This document shows, piece after piece, positions 32,226-44,318 of a DNA stretch of 64,000 nt. The stretch comes from Isoetes taiwanensis (Eukaryota; Streptophyta; Lycopodiopsida; Isoetales; Isoetaceae). Each line of letters opens with the position of its first letter. Positions within the stretch are counted from its first letter, which is position 1. The DNA lies in NCBI GenBank assembly GCA_021234155.1, contig JAJEKV010000057.1:8134856-8198855 (forward strand), in the 5' to 3' direction. The notes beneath the pieces are model-generated. The model was not told where the DNA came from, did not search any database, and was given only the letters and a program-made list of their open reading frames with translations. A program made the position numbers and the translations under genes.

Positions 32226-33506
32226 ATGTGTGATCCAACAGAAATTTGGCATATTTCGCAAAAAAGAGAAAAGAAAAAGAAAAAGAAAAAGAGAGTATTT
32301 GGCGTAATTTGGCAGGTTCACATATTACGAATCACTCGTACTTCTTGGTCAATATAATGGAGATATGTATGCCTTATATTATATTTTAGAACCAAGTAAG
32401 CAACATGTAAAAAATCAACTAATGCTCCAATTGATCAAACTTCATAAGGTTATGCCATGCTTCATGTTGACCAACCTTGAACGTATTTAGACATATATTC
32501 ATAGAGGAGCCATGCTTTGCTCGATCAAACCTTAGAGGGGTTATCCTTGCAATTGTAGCACAACTTTACAGTTGCGTCGATCTGCAATAAGACCTTAATT
32601 CTATTTAGACATAAATCTATAGAGGGATTATGCCTTGCTCGATCAAACCTCAATCATACTTAGAAATGAATTATAGAGGGTTTACAGCTTAATCAATCAA
32701 ACCTTAGAGCGTTATCATTGCTCGATCAAACCATAGTTGTGGTACAACTTCACAGTTATGTCCTTCGGCGAGTTCATGAAGTGTCAGCACGCTCATAGAA
32801 CAAACCGACCAAGATGGGATTCGAACCCATAATCTCCCGCTCCGGAGGCGAGCGCCTTGTCCATTAGGCCACATGGTCATTGCTATATTTGGATTTTCAC
32901 CTGAGACACTAGGATGGTTTGTGTTTTTCTTTTAAGTAAGAAACAAGAATGGTAGGCAACCATCTAAACCTGACTCAAAAAGGATTTTTTTATCAACCTT
33001 ACAACTAGCCGTATATAAGAACAATCCCACAAAATTCATACATCTGCTAAATCTATCCCTATGACGTATTCTATAGAAAACCATAAACTAACTTGTAATG
33101 GATTTGGGACCAAAAGAATCTAAGAACATAAAATTTATAGCTCATTTATATGCCTAGTACAGATTGTAGTGTTGCGCCTAATGAAACCTTTGTTTTTGTT
33201 CAATATAATCCAACAGAAATTTGGCGTATTTCGCAAAAAAGAGAAAAGAAAAAGAAAAAGAAGAAGAGAGTATTTGGCGTAATTTGGCAGGTTCACATAT
33301 TACGAATCACTCGTACTTCTTGGTTAATATAATGGAGATATGTATGCCTTATATTATATTTTACAACCAAGTAAGCAACGTGTAAAAAATCAAGTAATGC
33401 TCCAATTGATCAAACTTCATAAGGTTATGCCATGCTTCATGTTGACCAACCTTGAACGTATTTAGACATATATTCATAGAGGAGCCATGCTTTGCTCGAT
33501 CAAACC
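32226..33506 (-). repeat. Inverted copy of the tRNA-Arg repeat unit
   Basis: About 1.3 units of the array appear in reverse complement, from ATCCAACAGAAATTTGGC at about 32241 to GCTTTGCTCGATCAAACCTT at about 33507. Matching landmarks include the unit boundary (CGTATTCTATAGAAAACC near 33066) and the tRNA gene at 32806-32878. Together with 30638-31551 it forms an inverted repeat around the ~0.67-kb insert. Confidence 0.9.
32806..32878 (-). tRNA. tRNA-Arg, anticodon CCG (inverted copy)
   Basis: The complement is a complete tRNA-Arg with loop CTCCGGA and T arm ATGGG-TTCGAAT-CCCAT, the same as the 31155 copy over the gene. The T6-T67 acceptor mismatch is shared. Confidence 0.86.
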
Positions 33507-35815
33507 TTACATTCACCTTCAACATTTCGATTTGCATTTCTTCAATTGGCATTGCAAGCATGGTAAAATGGCGTACCATGCAAGTGCGGATGGTGCATAA
33601 AAAATAGGAGACGATTTTCCAAAATTGCATACGTTTCTGCTGGTTATAGGGTTATCCTAAGAGAGACCGGGCAAAAATCTTATCCTAAGTGAGACCAGGT
33701 AAGAATCTTGTGGTTTGTTTAAGTTAAAGCAAGATGGGATCCTTGATTTCTTTGTCACTTCTTGTTTTTTCTTCTTTTGCATTCAAACCTTGTAAACGTG
33801 AGAATTGTTTTGCTGCATTCCTAGATTGTAGTTTGAAAGCAGGAATTTTTTACTGAAATGATTCTGCATTGTCTTCTCTTTGCATTTATGCTTTAAATAT
33901 GTCTCTGTTCTGTGTGTTCATTACGAAATAATTTGGGGGATTTGGATTATATTTCCGAGTTAGATAGTAAATAACAAAGTTTTCCTTTTGTATACGTACT
34001 TTGGTGGGGATTCCAGTCTGATAGTACCAAGAAATTATGATTCCAATGTATATAGATTTTTAATTTATTCCATGGCAAGGGGCTTTTCTTGAAATGCATT
34101 TGTATATCCATTATCAAATTTGTTTGTGAGAGTTAGATTGCATTTTGTACTAGGCGTGCATAGCAAAGCTTTATGAATTTCTTTGCATAGAAGTTTGTAG
34201 AGGAAATGTCAATTTGAAGGTAGAATGACAATAAAAAAAATGTTTTACAGACCACAAGTAAAATCTTGAAGGTGTTTTTCTTGGATGCAAATCTTGAAGG
34301 TGTATAGTTGCTTGTGACAACGGATTAGCACGCGTATCACGAGACAAGTAAGTTTTCTTTCAACGCTCGTACTACGTGATGCAAGAGTTACTATTCTTTT
34401 TGATTTACCTTTTTAATTAGAGTTTTGTTACTTTTCAATACCTAGACGGGATGACACCAATTTAATATGCATAATTTTATATGCTAAATCTTGATCTCTA
34501 GGCGCACCTAGTGTTATATGGAACTTTTTCCACTAGTAGCTTTAAATTAGTAGTAATTGGTCCTAAATAACTAATTGCCATGCCAAGTGAGTATTTGAAT
34601 GCCTTCAAAAAAAAAAAAAGTATTTGAATGCTAATTAATAAAGGTGTGGTGCAAAGTAGATGCTCATGCTGCAAGTTAGCACCACAGATTGCTAATTATG
34701 ACGATGTTGATATTTAATTTACTAAGTAGTACTATGTTTGATTTATATTCTTGTTTTTTTGTGCTAACAGATCCCCAATTTAGTGGCTTGTACTAATTTC
34801 TTGTCTTGTACTATTTACTTTCATCAATGGCTAGGTAGCGGTATGATATTTTTTCTTATTTACTAACTTGGGTGACTAGTACTATGTGGACTTAGGATTA
34901 CTAATTGGTCATAGCTTGACTTCTTTGGCACTAATTTCAAATTAGTACTAAATCCAGTTTTTTGTACTATTGTTGCGGTATGTCTAAAGGAAGGAGCTTG
35001 TGTAAGGTGAAGAAGGAAGAAGAAACTTTCTCGTGGCGAGGCGAGAAAGGATTCTAGACACATCTATCTTGTCGTGTGAAGGCATGGCCCAGAGGATGTC
35101 GAGAAAAATTTGAGATAGATGATGAAGAGATTCGAAAATTATTTGGTGTACCAAAGTGTGATGGTAAAAAGCAAATATATAAGTTCGCAAGGATGAATGC
35201 ACAATATGTAGACCAGTTTTTAGATGTATATCATGAGATGCTACGAGAGGCTTGATGTATCGTTGGAGAGGTAGGTAAGATTCACGTAAGGCATTTCGCT
35301 ACAAGTATATGGTGAGAAAATAAATTGGAGATCATTTGTCGTAAAAAGAATGAAAAGGGGGAGAAGCCAAAAGAGTTGGCGGATGCATTAGCACCTACTA
35401 TCGGTCCTTTTAGATCCCGGATAGATTATGTTTTAGTGAAAAGGTAGTAACTAAAGCAATATTAGATTTGGAGTCGAGTTGAATGAAGTTAATACAAGAG
35501 TCTTGATTTCTTTGCTTTGTGCAAAAGAAAGTAAAAAGCATTGGAAGAAGTGTTCCCATGAGATGGCTTATGCAAAAGGGCGGATGCAAAGATGCCAAAA
35601 GATAGAATGGAGGCGCAAATTCCACCATAGAGAAGAAATGCGATGGAGATGATTGTTTCTTTTCTATTGACCAGCATAAACCTCAAGGAAGAGGAGTTTT
35701 TAAAAGCTAGCAAAGCTTATAAAGCACAAGAGGAATCATTACAAAAGGTAAGCATATTGTACATCGACTAGTTGATTGTTTTAGGGATCTTATGAATGAC
35801 TTTATTTTTTTATGT
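33507..35815 (+). other. Non-coding and decayed stretch
   Basis: 33507-34970 is AT-rich with no gene I can support; there is a small tandem duplication around ATCCTAAG(A/T)GAGACC at 33653-33700 and a poly(A) run near 34608. From about 34980 to 35640 short open pieces on the plus strand read FEIDDEEIRKLFGVPKCDGK and later EKPKELADALAPTIGPFRSR, broken by stops and frame changes. They look like exons of one degenerated gene, but I do not recognise the protein. Confidence 0.35.
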
Positions 35816-35819
35816 TTAT

Positions 35820-36231
35820 AGGAAGAGGGCACCAAGCAGCAATTACTTCCAAAAGTGGAAAAATTGCAGTCAATTTTGGCCTCCTTGAAGACAATGGCTA
35901 AAATGCAAATTGGTTTTCCATATGTCAAACAACCATGTTCATCATCGATGCATTTGTTTTTTAAAAATGTTCTTATTGCACATTTGGTTTTGATCCAAAT
36001 AGTGTGTCTTGATTATTTCACATTGCTTGCATGCCTTCCATCCTTTATGCACTTATATTTGCTTCGCCAAAGACTCAAAGTGTCCTGAATGCTTTGTAGA
36101 CATGCCCAATACATGGCTTAAGTCCCTTGGAATAAGAAAACCATTACTAACCCATTTACTTGTGAGCAGGACCTCAAATATTGATGATGAGAATCCTCTT
36201 GTGAAGATGTTCTCACCAAAAATTTGTTGAC
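35820..36231 (+). pseudogene. Fragment with a RING-like Cys/His half motif
   Basis: After a CTTTATAG-like acceptor, the frame reads EEGTKQQLLPKVEKLQSILA and continues to a poly-Phe stretch. After a frame change, at about 36015-36100, it reads HCLHAFHPLCTYICFAKDSK then CPECFVDMPNTW. The spacing H-x2-H-x3-C then C-x2-C resembles the second half of a RING or RING-variant finger, as in ubiquitin ligases. The first Cys pairs are not found. It ends at a stop at 36228-36230. This is a gene relic at best, and the assignment is tentative. Confidence 0.35.
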
Positions 36232-36609
36232 CATTATGAGGTGATCAAACTCAAGCTTCTCTACCGTTATCCATCAAAGATCGAGACACGGACATCCAAA
36301 CATCAATTGGGTAAGTAATGGCTGTATTTGTTTCATTCATGATGTTATGTGCACCGCGATTTTGAGAAGTTGACCGCGGGCGATTATGGTGCGATATAGA
36401 TGTTGAACCGGTTGCAAGCATAGATGGCAACAATACTCCCCGTGAAGCAACATCACCGTTTTCTGCGGCAACCATTTCTGAAATTCTAAAGGTTGATACA
36501 AAGGAGACAAAGCGATTACACCTAACGAGTCCACGACAAGCGGGGAGGTAAATACTCTATTTTGGTTAATTGCATTTTCCTAACCATTTCATATAATGTT
36601 ATTGGTTAA

Positions 36610-38479
36610 CTAGTAATGGTACCCAGCCTTGCTGGGCATAAATTAGGAACCTTTAATTTCTTTCTTTTTTTATTCTCCCTTTTTTTGCTAACCCCGTTCT
36701 CCCTCCCTTTGCCTTCCCTATCCCCCTTCCCTTTTTTTTTCTTTCTTTTTCTTATCAGCTTTTCCCTTCCTTTTTTATCTTTCCCGCTCTTCCCATTTTT
36801 CCACTACTCTCTTTCCCTTTCCTTTTCCCCTTCCTCTTCCTTTTCCTTTTCCTTTTCTCTTTCCCGTTTCTCATGCATTTTTTTCGTTCTCTTTTGCTTA
36901 CCTTTTCATGTGCCCTTTTCTTCCTTTCCCCACCCTCTTCCTCTTGATCACGTGCCCTTTTCCCCATCTCTTTTCCCATTTCTCTCTCCTCTTTTCCTCA
37001 TGCTCTTTTTGCTTTCCCTTCTCCTTTTTCCGCTTCCCTTTTCCTTTCAACTTTCCATTCCCTTTTCATACTTTCCCCACCCTTTTGCTTTGCGATGTTC
37101 CCTTTTTCCCTTTCCCGTTCCCTTTCGCTTTTCATATGCCTCTTTCCATTCCCTTTTCTCAACCTTTTTTATGTACCCTTTTTCCTTCTTTCCCCATCTT
37201 CTTCCCCTTTTTCCCCTTTCCACTTTCTCCTTTCTTGTTTCTTTTTTCTTTTCCCTTTCCCATACTCTTTTTCCCTTTCTTTTTTCTATTTCCTCACCCT
37301 TTCCCTCTTCCCTTTTTTCTCGTGCCCTTTTCGCCTTCCTCTTTTCCTATTCCTTGCTCCCTACCCTTTGTCTATTCTAATTTCCCCCCCTTTTTCCTCA
37401 TTTTCCATCCTTTCCCTCTTCCTTTTTCTCGATGCTCTTTTTTGCTTTCCTTTTCTCTTTCTTCACCCTTTCTCTTTTCCCCTTTTTTCCGCCCTTTTCT
37501 TTTTCTCTTTTTTTCTAGTTCCCTTTTCCCAAGTTCTCTTTTTTCCCTTTTCCCGTCTCTTTTCCTTTTACTTTTCTTTTTCCCATAGACTTTTGCAACC
37601 TTTTCTTATTTTCCCTTACCTTTTTCTCCTTTTCTCCGCCTTTACTTCTTACCCTTCTCGCGGTGCTCTTTTTCCGTTCCCTTTCCCCCTCGTCTATTCT
37701 ATTCCTTTTTCTATTTTCTTTTATCTTTCCATTTTCCTTTTCTCCTTCTCTTTCCTTTTTCCTCTTACCTTTCCTTTATTCCTTTTCCTTTTTCCCTTTT
37801 CCCTTTTCCCTTTCATCGTTTTCCTTTTCCTTCCCTCTTCCTTTTCCCTTTTCCCTTTCATCGTTTTTCCTTTTTCCCTTCCCTCTTCCTTTTCCCTTTT
37901 CCTTTTCCCTTTCATCGTTTTCCTTTTCCTTTTCCCTTTTCCCTTTTCCCTTTTTTCCTTTCATCGTTTTCCTTTTCCCTTCCCCTTTTCCTTTTTCCTT
38001 TTCCCTTTTCCCTTTTCCTTTCATCGTTTTTCCTTTTCCCTTTTCCTTTTTCCTTTTCCCTTTTCCCTTTTCCCTTTCATCGTTTTTCCTTTTCCCGTTC
38101 CCTTTTCCTTTTCCCTTTTCCGTTTTCCGTTTCCCTTTTCCCTTTTCCATTTTCCCTTTTCCCTTTCATCTTTTTTCCTTTTCCCTTCCCCTATTCCTTT
38201 TCCCTTTTCCCTTTCATCGTTTTCCCTTTTCCCTTTCATCGTTTTTCCTTTTCCCTTCCCTTTTTCCGTTTCCCTTTTCCCTTTCATCGTTTTTCCTTTT
38301 CCCTTCCCCTTCCCCTTCCCTTTTCCCTTTTCCCTTTTCCTTTTCCCTTTCATATTGAAGCCATAGTCAAGATGAAATTTTAGTTGAAGACACGCACACA
38401 TCATCTCCACCATTGGTCAATCAAATCCTCGACCGTCCGATCTAGGGTGCGGTCCATTACACAACATTATAATATAAGA
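36610..38479 (-). mobile_element. Homopurine Helitron B1
   Basis: The left end CTAGTAATGGTACCCAGCC contains the hairpin complement (ACCCAGC-CTT-GCTGGGC). The right end ACATTATAATATAAGA is the complement of TCTTATATTATAATGT. It is flanked by A (36609) and T (38480). It is pyrimidine-rich on the plus strand from about 36655 to 38350. The right third is a minisatellite of CCCTTTT blocks punctuated by TTTCATCGTTTTTCC at roughly 45-60-bp steps (about 37814, 37857, 37909, 37960, 38019, 38076, 38215, 38237, 38282). The 5' subterminal block (complement) reads ACCGCACCCTAGATCGGACGG. Confidence 0.93.
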
Positions 38480-41400
38480 TTGCATCTGTTAGATCTGTTG
38501 GTTGGTTGCTAATAATGATGTGTGCAGATTTTGGCAAAGGCATTGTTGCTGCTGTAAATGAACTTATTATAGTTGAAGAAAGCAAAGATGAAGATACGTC
38601 AGTTAACAACAAAAAGATTACGCCCACGGGTAAAGATAATCTTTCTTTCATGTGTTGTATTATGATTGCTTAAACCATCTGTTATGGTGCGTAAGTTTCC
38701 ACAAAAGCGATAGATATTGTGATGAAGGAGAATCTACCTTACGAAATTATCAAAGATCAACGGAAAAGGAAGGTCTTGAGAATGAAGACCAAAGTTTGTC
38801 TAAGCGTTGGGGAATCTCACGAGAAAAGTGCTAGAAGTGGTGACAAGAGAAGTCTGTAGAAGCAATAGATTTGTTGGGAGTTTGAAGTCTAATAGGCGTT
38901 TTTCTTCTAAGGTTACTTTCGCATTCTAATTTATGCTAAATTTTGTATGGTATGTGTTGTATATGATGTTGGGAAGAAGCTTGTGATTTTTGAAATCAGC
39001 GACATGCTCGTGAAGGTCTTTCAAAAGGATGAACCTGTACACTGAAATGGTTATGGGTGTTGAGATTGTTCCTTTGAAGAAGGAATTAGTTCTTTATAAG
39101 GCCAGGGAGCTCTTGCATTTCGACTTTTTGTCTCAAGCATTTTAGGTGTGGGGTTTTGGTCAACATCTGGATATCCGCACACTAGTCTTACCTCCTTCAT
39201 TCCATCAAATATGCTAGAGAAGTTTTATTTATATGGACACGCATAGGAGGCAACTAAAAAAGTGAGATTGAAGTCCTCGGGTGAGTTGGTCTTTTGAAGG
39301 ACTTGTCGAAAGTTTGGAGCGGATATTGAGTTCGGTTTAAGGACCACGCTCTTAATTGACCCAATAAGGTTCTCAAATTTTTTGAACAAGAGTGATTCAT
39401 GCATTGCACCAAAGGTCATTCTTGCGGATACAAATGATGGTGATTATCTTTTAGAAGACTTTGCAGCCATGGTTGCATAATATCATTCAAGGTCAATGTC
39501 ACGGCTTATGTTGGGAAGTCTGTTCTCATTCGAACCAATATGATGATAAAAGTGTCAAGATCTTGAGTGAGTTGAAGACTATGAACCTCTCGATGTATTC
39601 TTATATCTTTGTGTTATGCGGTTCAAGTAATAAAAACTCGATGTGCGTGTTATTTGCAATACAAGTAATATGAAATTCGATGTATTCTTATATCTTTGTC
39701 TTATTTGAATCAACGTGTTTCTCTCGCTTCAAAAATAGAAATCACGTTAGATGTGTGAAACATTTTGAGAGAATGCTTGCTTACGGTGTTCAGCTTCATT
39801 GGAATATATGATGGCGGGCAAAATATGATTCCAAGGAAGCATCGAGAAAAGGGTGGCCATTAGCTCGGTACAAACAAAGAGATCCCTTGATACCGGTCGG
39901 TCCATCCTCACAAAGTTGGCTGCTCCACGGTCTCAATTGAACAGGGGCACGGGTGGTGCGGCATTAAGGGAGAGCCTTGAACTCTGTGATAATGAACACA
40001 TATGGGCCCTATCACGCTGAAAAGACGACCGGTAGCTCAACGATGGTAGAGCTCTTGGCGTCAAAAGAAGGATATACTAGCTTTAATATTGAGCGATTAC
40101 ATTCTCGGTTTCTCGAATATTATTGAATCATTTCTTTGGTCCCCTTTTACCTTGGGCCAAAGATATATCTCTGATGATTACTAAACAATAAAGGGCAAAA
40201 CATATTCCTTAAATACATTGCAAGGAAGTGATGATATTTATTTAGAACAAGATGCCTCATAAGGAGGCATTTATTCGAGAGAAGGGCCACTTCCGCGAAT
40301 TCCGCCCGCGATGCAGGTAGGACTTTGTCCCCTATAAGAAAGAAAGAAGAGCCTATTTTGAGTGTGTAAAAATAGACTAGAAAGAGATACATGTGACCAG
40401 TTCATCTTCTCATTTTTCTAAGTACACACTTATTGTCCACTCTCTCTATGCTATGTAGTTTGGCCCATATGTTCAACAAGGACATTCATGCATTCAAAGG
40501 GGACCAGTAAATCATGAATGGATCTAGATCGATTTCTTGGCTGGCAGCTAGAATACGCTCAAGGTATGGAAACTTAGCTGATATGGTTGAAATTCCCTCT
40601 TTCTCTATGGCATTGAATGTAGCAATTTCATTGCACAAATGTGCTTGGCCAAGTTGTTTACATTATAGGCAAGAGCTTGAGCATGAAAAACGACCTTTTT
40701 AATTTGCAGCCCTGCGGCAACAATGGATGTTTTGAATTCTTTTTTATGCTACTATTGCTTTGGATAATTTGTCTTTACTCTTGCTGCATCAAAGAGCATT
40801 AACTTGAACAGGAATCTGGTTGCATTTTTATTTGATGCAATGGTTGGATGGATCCAAGGCGTGGCCAATAAATTCAACACTTCATAGACTAGATTTTGTC
40901 GGCCCGCAACAATTTTTATCAATGGAGCTCTAACATTTTAGCTTTTTGATCAAACATGTTAGTTATGGACGTTGACCGCCATCGACTTAGACCAAGTCCA
41001 TTTACTTATACATTGTGGTTATTCATGTAGTTGGCCACTTGCATTTTATCAACACTAGTAGATAACTACAACCAAAGGATGCTTTAAAAGGCACCACATG
41101 ACTAATTTAAAAAGAAAGCAACAAAATGGCAAGTAGCTCTAAAATAAGAGCAATAGAAAAATTTCAGGCTAAAGAAGACAACTACTATAGCCTACAAAAC
41201 TCTTTTTATTTGTTTTGCTTCAAAAGCCAAATAATTAAGTGGGGCGTCCTTCAAGCAATACCCTATCAGTATTCGGTGAAACAATGTAACTTATCGTTAA
41301 GGCTTTGCAACAATAATATTGCGAAAGGATGTTGATTTCCCCATCCAAAACATTCCTTCGCATTGTATTAACATATTGGGAGCAACAATCTTAAGTACAC

Positions 41401-42254
41401 ATTGGCAATGTATATAGTCGGAACTCTAATAAGATAACTTCCACGAATATAAGCTCTTGGGAAAATGCATAGCTATTGGACCGATGATCATTCTAAATGC
41501 TTATGATATCTTAGACTATTGTAACATTCCTTGGCTGTACTATGCATGTATTTTTCGAATCGTTTACTCATCTGCTTTCGTGGCGTTATTGTCGCGTTGC
41601 TGGGCTAAGGTACTGATGGCTTATAAGTCTTCCTTCCTTGACCTACAAGCGAGGGACTGTATTTGAATTGAGTATCTTTAAATTAATTCCTAACATTAGT
41701 CTCTTATTCTAGAGTAGATATATAATGCTTTAGGCTCGTGTTTCAAGAGCACTTTCTTGTGCTTGCTAGCAACTAGAGTCTAGATGAGATATGTACATCA
41801 CGTAAGTCTCTTGCTGATGAATAGACTTTCTTTCATACTTGAAGAAAAAAAAACACATCTAGGGGCCATGGCCAAATGTCTAGGGTGTCTAATGTTGTTG
41901 GGGATAGGTTAGGGAGCTTAGACTACAAAGGGCTTAAAATAATCCGATAAATTGTCTATCAAGGGTTTAACATTGGAGTTTAGTTATAAATGAAATTTTT
42001 GCAACTATTTCTAATAAGAAGCAAAAGATGTATGCTTGAGTTTTGCCACCATATATCCGTCTTTTTTATCTTCTTACGTAATAAAATTATTGTATTCATC
42101 CTTTTTTTTAATGATCTGACGACTATTATTGGCTAAATCTATTGGACAGCCGTGATTGTGGTAAAGTGGATCACACTGATTGAACGTCTGACTTCCACCG
42201 TCCACATCAGATATGGCTCAAAGATCCTTTGTTTGCTTATCCTTTTGTTTAACA
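38480..42254. other. Decayed sequence without recognisable genes
   Basis: Short open pieces on the plus strand between 38520 and 40080 (for example LLIDPIRFSNFLNKSDSCIA and KVILADTNDGDYLLEDFAAM near 39348-39470) suggest an eroded gene, but stops and frame changes are frequent and I cannot name it. 39735-39890 is shared in inverted orientation with 48365-48540. From 40110 to 42254 I see only AT-rich DNA with scattered frames under 75 codons. Confidence 0.35.
39735..39890 (+). repeat. Inverted repeat partner of 48365-48540
   Basis: The stretch containing GTGTGAAACATTTTGAGAG, GCTTGCTTACGGTGTTC and GATGGCGGGCAAAATATG matches the complement of 48365-48540 over ~150 bp with small indels. In the second copy a frame reads FIGIYDGGQNMIPRKDPEKG WPLAF (two parts), so it may be a shared exon. 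The function is unknown. Confidence 0.7.
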
Positions 42255-42259
42255 TCCTA

Positions 42260-44318
42260 TCTTATATTATAATGTTGTGTAATGGACCGCACCCTAAATC
42301 GGACGGTCGAGGATTTGATTGACCAATGGTGGAGATGATGTGTGCGTGTCTTCAACTAAAATTTCATCTTGACTATGGCTTCAATATGAAAGGGAAAAGG
42401 AAAAAGGAAAAGGAAAAGGAAAAGGGAAAAGGGAAAAGGGAAATGGAAAGGGAAAAGGGAAGGGGAAGGGAAGGGGAAGGAAAAGAAAAAAGCGATGAAA
42501 GGGAAAAAGGGAAACTAAAAGGGGAAGGGAAAAGGAAAAAACGATGAAAGGGAAAAGGGGAAAAGGGAAAACGAGTGAAAGGGAAAAAAAGGGAAAAGGA
42601 AAAGGGGAAGGGAAAAGGAAAAAAATGAAAGGGAAAAGGGAAAACGGAAAAGGGAAACTAAAAAGGAAAAGGGGACGGGAAAAGGAAAAATGATGAAAGG
42701 GAAAAGGGAAAAGGGAAACGGAAAAAGGGGAGGGAAAAGGAAAATGATGAAAGGGAAAAGGGAAAAGGGAAAAGGAAAAGGGAAAAAGGAAAAGGGGAAG
42801 GAAAAGGAAAAACGATGAAAGGGAAAAGGAAAAAAAAAAAGGAAAAAGGAAAAAGGGAAAAGAAAAAAGGAAAAGGGGAAGGGAAAAGGAAAAACGATGA
42901 AAGGGAAAAGGGAAAAGGGAAAAGGAAGAGGGGAAGGGGAAGGAAAAAGCGATGAAAGGAAAAAGGGAAAAGGAAGAGGGAAGGAAAAGGAAAAAAGCGA
43001 TGAAAGGGGAAAAGGAAAAGGGAAAAAGGAAGAGGGGAGGGAAAAGGAAAAACGATTAAAGGGAAAAGGGAAAAGGGAAAAGGAATAAAAGAAAGGTAAG
43101 AGGAAAAAGGAAAGAGAAGGAGAAAAGGAAAATGGAAAGTTTAAAGAAAATAGAAAAAGGAATAGAATAGGCGAGGGGGAAAGGGAACGGAAAAAGAGCA
43201 CCGCGAGAAGGGTGAAAAGTAAAAGGTGAGAAAAGGAGAAAAAGGTAAAGGGAAAATAAGAAAAAAGTTTGCAAAAGTCTATGGGAAAAAGAAAAGTAAA
43301 AAGGAAAAGAGAGGGGGAAAAGGGAAAAGAGAACTTGGGAAAAGGGAATCAGAAAAAAGAGAAAAAAGGAAAGGGCGTGAAAAAAAAGGGAAAAGAGAAA
43401 GGGTGAAGAAAGAGAAAAAAAGGAAAGCAAAAGAGCATCGAGAAAAAGGAAGAGGGAAAAGGATGGAAAAATGAGGAAAAAAAGGTGGGGGAAAGTAGAA
43501 TAGACAAAGGGTAGGGAGCAAGGAATAGGGAAGAGGAAAAAGAGGAAGGAGAAAAGGGCCACGAGAAAAAAAGGAAGAGGGAAAGGGTGAGGAAATAGAA
43601 AAAAAAGAAAGGGAAAAAAAGATAGGAAAGGGAAAAGAAAAAAAAAGAAACAAGAAAGGATAAAGTGGAAAGGGGGAAAAAGGGGAAGAGGATGGGGAAA
43701 AGAAGGAAAAAGGGTACATAAAAAAGGTTGAGAAAAGGGAATGGAAAGAGGCATATGAAAAGCGAAAGGAAGCGGAAAGGGAAAATGTAAAGGAAGGGGA
43801 AAAGAGAAAGGAAAGGGAAAAAGGGAACATCGCATAAAAGCAAAAGGGTTGGGAAAGTATGAAAAAAAAGGAATGAAAAGTTGAAAGGAAAAGGGAAGCG
43901 GAAAAGGAGAAGGGAAAGCAAAAGAGCATGAGGAAAAGAGGAGAGAGAAATGGGAAAAGAGATGGGGAAAAGGGCACGTGATCAAGAGGAAGAGGGTGGG
44001 GAAAAAGGAAGAAAAAAGGCACATGAAAAGGTAAGCAAAAGAGAACAAAAAAATGCATGAGAAAAACGGAAAGAGAAAAGGAAAAGGAAAAGGAAGAGGA
44101 AGGGGAAAAGGAAAAAAAAAGAGAGTAGTGGAAAAATGGGAAGAGCGGGGAAAGATAAAAAGGAAGGGAAAAAAAATAAGAAAAAGAGAAAGAAAAAAAA
44201 GGGGGGAAAGGGAAGGCAAAGGGAGGGAGAAGGGGGTTAGAAAAAAAAAGGGAGAATAAAAAAGAAAGAAATTAAAGGTTCCTAATTTATGCCCAGCAAG
44301 GCTGGGTACCATTACTAG
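42260..44318 (+). mobile_element. Homopurine Helitron B2, nested
   Basis: It starts TCTTATATTATAATGTTGTG and ends GCCCAGC-AAG-GCTGGGT, ACCATTA, CTAG. The insertion is between A (42259) and T (44319) of another Helitron's 5' terminus. The purine tract (about 42385-44275) is on the plus strand. Its left third has GATGAAAGGG punctuation at about 42494, 42543, 42693, 42748, 42815, 42896, 42953, 43000. It is close to the reverse complement of 36610-38479 along its whole length and forms a subfamily with it. Confidence 0.94.

Noticed and set aside
37814-38290. Regularly spaced TTTCATCG words resembling a CRISPR array
   Set aside because: The sequence is eukaryotic, the spacers are all variants of the same CCCTTTT block, and no cas genes are present. 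It is a minisatellite.
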